In this document: positions 63,214-64,000 of the stretch, piece after piece
Layout: each line of letters starts with the position of its first letter
Numbering within the stretch: the first letter of the stretch is position 1
Position numbers and translations under genes: made by a program
The notes under the pieces: model-generated
Databases searched by the model: none
What the model was told of the DNA's origin: nothing
What the model saw: the letters and a program-made list of their open reading frames with translations, nothing else
DNA from: an uncultured Christensenella sp.
Lineage (GTDB): Bacteria > Bacillota > Clostridia > Christensenellales > Borkfalkiaceae
Direction: 5' to 3'
Assembly: GCA_910583545.1 (NCBI GenBank)
Contig: CAJTXM010000008.1
Span: 31,524 to 95,523, forward strand
DNA: 64,000 nucleotides

Positions 63214-63747
63214 TCATAACTCCTGTAAAGTTTTTAAAAGACGACTGTACCATCCGATATTGAATTTCATTAAATCTTTTCCGTATAAAGCCGTTTGCAG
63301 TTGAAAGTAGAACACTTCGTTGTTTTTCATTCCGTCTGATAAAATTTCGCCTTCGTGGCAAATCTTTTCCAGCGCTGAACAAGTCTTTTTAAAATCGTCA
63401 ATATAGCTTTGAATGAGTTTTATGCGGACTTCTTTTTCGGTAAATCCCATAAAATAAATTTTAGCAAGTTCGGGATTTTTGGCTGTAACGGCATCAACGG
63501 GACTGTTTACCCAGCCGTTAAAAGCTGTTTTGCCCTTTTCGGTTATGCTGTAAATTTTTTTCAGCTTGCCGTTTTCGGTTGTTTCCCGAACGGCAATGTG
63601 ACCGTTTTGCAGTAATTTTTTAATAGCCGCCTGAATACTGCCCGTACTGCAACTATACATAAGGTTCAATCCGTCGTTTATGCGCTTTCTCAGCTCGTAA
63701 ATCGTTCTGTTTTTAAGTAGCAGTAAGCCTAAAATTATGTTTTCCAT
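63214..63747 (-). CDS. PadR family transcriptional regulator
   Basis: A 177-residue regulator. The winged-helix domain MENIILGLLLLKNRTIYELR to IYSITEKGKTAFNGW is typical of PadR, with a C-terminal helical dimerisation domain (about residues 100-175). PadR proteins repress stress or efflux genes and release DNA on binding small molecules. GGAG lies eight bases before the ATG. The hydrolase gene follows directly. A short palindrome upstream may be the operator. Confidence 0.9.
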   Translation of the reverse strand: MENIILGLLLLKNRTIYELRKRINDGLNLMYSCSTGSIQAAIKKLLQNGHIAVRETTENGKLKKIYSITEKGKTAFNGWVNSPVDAVTAKNPELAKIYFMGFTEKEVRIKLIQSYIDDFKKTCSALEKICHEGEILSDGMKNNEVFYFQLQTALYGKDLMKFNIGWYSRLLKTLQEL

Positions 63748-63761
63748 TGAACATCTCCATA

Positions 63762-63774
63762 TTACTAATAGTAA
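63762..63774. promoter_or_regulatory. candidate PadR operator
   Basis: TTACTAATAGTAA, an odd-centred perfect palindrome 15 bases upstream of the padR start. Confidence 0.45.
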
Positions 63775-63844
63775 CATTATTTGTTTGTTGTGTCAAACAA
63801 AAAAACTTAATTTGCGAAAATAAATTTATTTATGATAAAAAAGG

Positions 63845-63884
63845 AAACCGCCGAGAGAGTTTTTGCTCTCTCGGCGGTTTTGCC
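63845..63884. terminator. terminator between two minus-strand genes
   Basis: AACCGCCGAGAGAG, TTTTTG, CTCTCTCGGCGGTT, flanked by TT and by A tracts; it can stop the partial gene at 63899. Confidence 0.75.
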
Positions 63885-63898
63885 GAACGGCTTATATT

Positions 63899-64000
63899 TT
63901 AAAGTTCGCGAAGATCGATAATTTCAATATGTTTACCTTGTTTTACAGCATAGCTTAAAGTGTAGAAAGTCCCGCCTTTCTTTTCACCGTTGAAAACGGC
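63899..64000 (-). CDS. SLOG/YpsA-like protein, C-terminal fragment
   Basis: Only the last 33 codons are inside the window. The residues AVFNGEKKGGTFYTLSYAVK, followed by QGKHIEIIDLREL and a stop, resemble the C-terminal nucleotide-binding strand of SLOG/YpsA (DUF1273-like) Rossmann proteins, where a Gly-Gly-Thr turn precedes the last helix. The rest of the gene lies beyond the window edge. The call is tentative. Confidence 0.5.
   Translation of the reverse strand, partial: AVFNGEKKGGTFYTLSYAVKQGKHIEIIDLREL

Overview
The window looks like a chromosome segment of an anaerobic, endospore-forming Bacillota (class Clostridia), probably an uncultured gut-type lineage. This rests on gene content: spoIIGA-sigE-sigG, spoVT, spoVB, ylbJ, a PdaB-type deacetylase, CotF-like coat genes, rubrerythrin, ferredoxins and an IspDF fusion. 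G+C is moderate, rho-independent terminators are common, and sigma-A type promoters can be read directly. No tRNA, rRNA, CRISPR array or recognisable transposase was seen.

Layout. 1-4760: the 3' end of a Ppx/GppA gene, maf, a divergent MreB-like gene and two membrane proteins, then a convergent YwaF-like gene. 4878-8715: lepA followed by accessory material, namely a DUF559 endonuclease gene between structured inverted repeats, an XRE regulator divergent from a Cys-rich small gene, and a GNAT/small-protein pair resembling a toxin-antitoxin module. 8972-15700: MGMT-like, hemW, a giant anchored surface protein and a lipoprotein. 15792-25663: bioY, alr, rsmD-coaD, two near-identical aroF genes, pheA, ylbJ, patatin and rarA. 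25858-31940: pdaB-like, an SSB-like gene, GNAT, radA, ispDF and rqcP. 32579-41348: rpoB, rpoC and spoVT. 41350-42060: a gene-free stretch with a repeat and a strong 6S-like RNA candidate. 42065-50225: an Ig-domain solute-binding lipoprotein, spoVB, mazG, dusB, spoIIGA, sigE and sigG. 50400-59050: a second XRE/small-protein module, popT, EFR1, an SDR-zinc ribbon fusion, coat genes, a broken XRE gene, ung, mtnN, a PPTase and fruK. 59173-64000: tmRNA with a 117-bp tandem duplication of its 3' end, then ferredoxin, GNAT, P-loop kinase, rubrerythrin, a padR-hydrolase operon and a partial SLOG-like gene.

How the parts work together. The sporulation genes supply the sigma-E and sigma-G switch (SpoIIGA processes pro-sigma-E), and a leader hairpin appears to occlude the sigG ribosome site. 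aroF-aroF-pheA form a phenylalanine-directed shikimate unit. tmRNA, RqcP and LepA all concern ribosome rescue or translation quality. Two independent XRE modules share one design, with a palindromic operator in the spacer of a TTGACA promoter.

The least explained content is non-coding. There is a family of about six dispersed, multi-hairpin intergenic repeats whose stems vary in a compensated way, the covarying inverted repeats around the DUF559 gene, the 6S-like RNA, and the tmRNA-derived tandem repeat. Several genes (lepA, the MGMT-like gene, mtnN) have a -10 box six or seven bases before the ATG and no Shine-Dalgarno, suggesting leaderless transcripts. All assignments come from reading the sequence; no database search was run.
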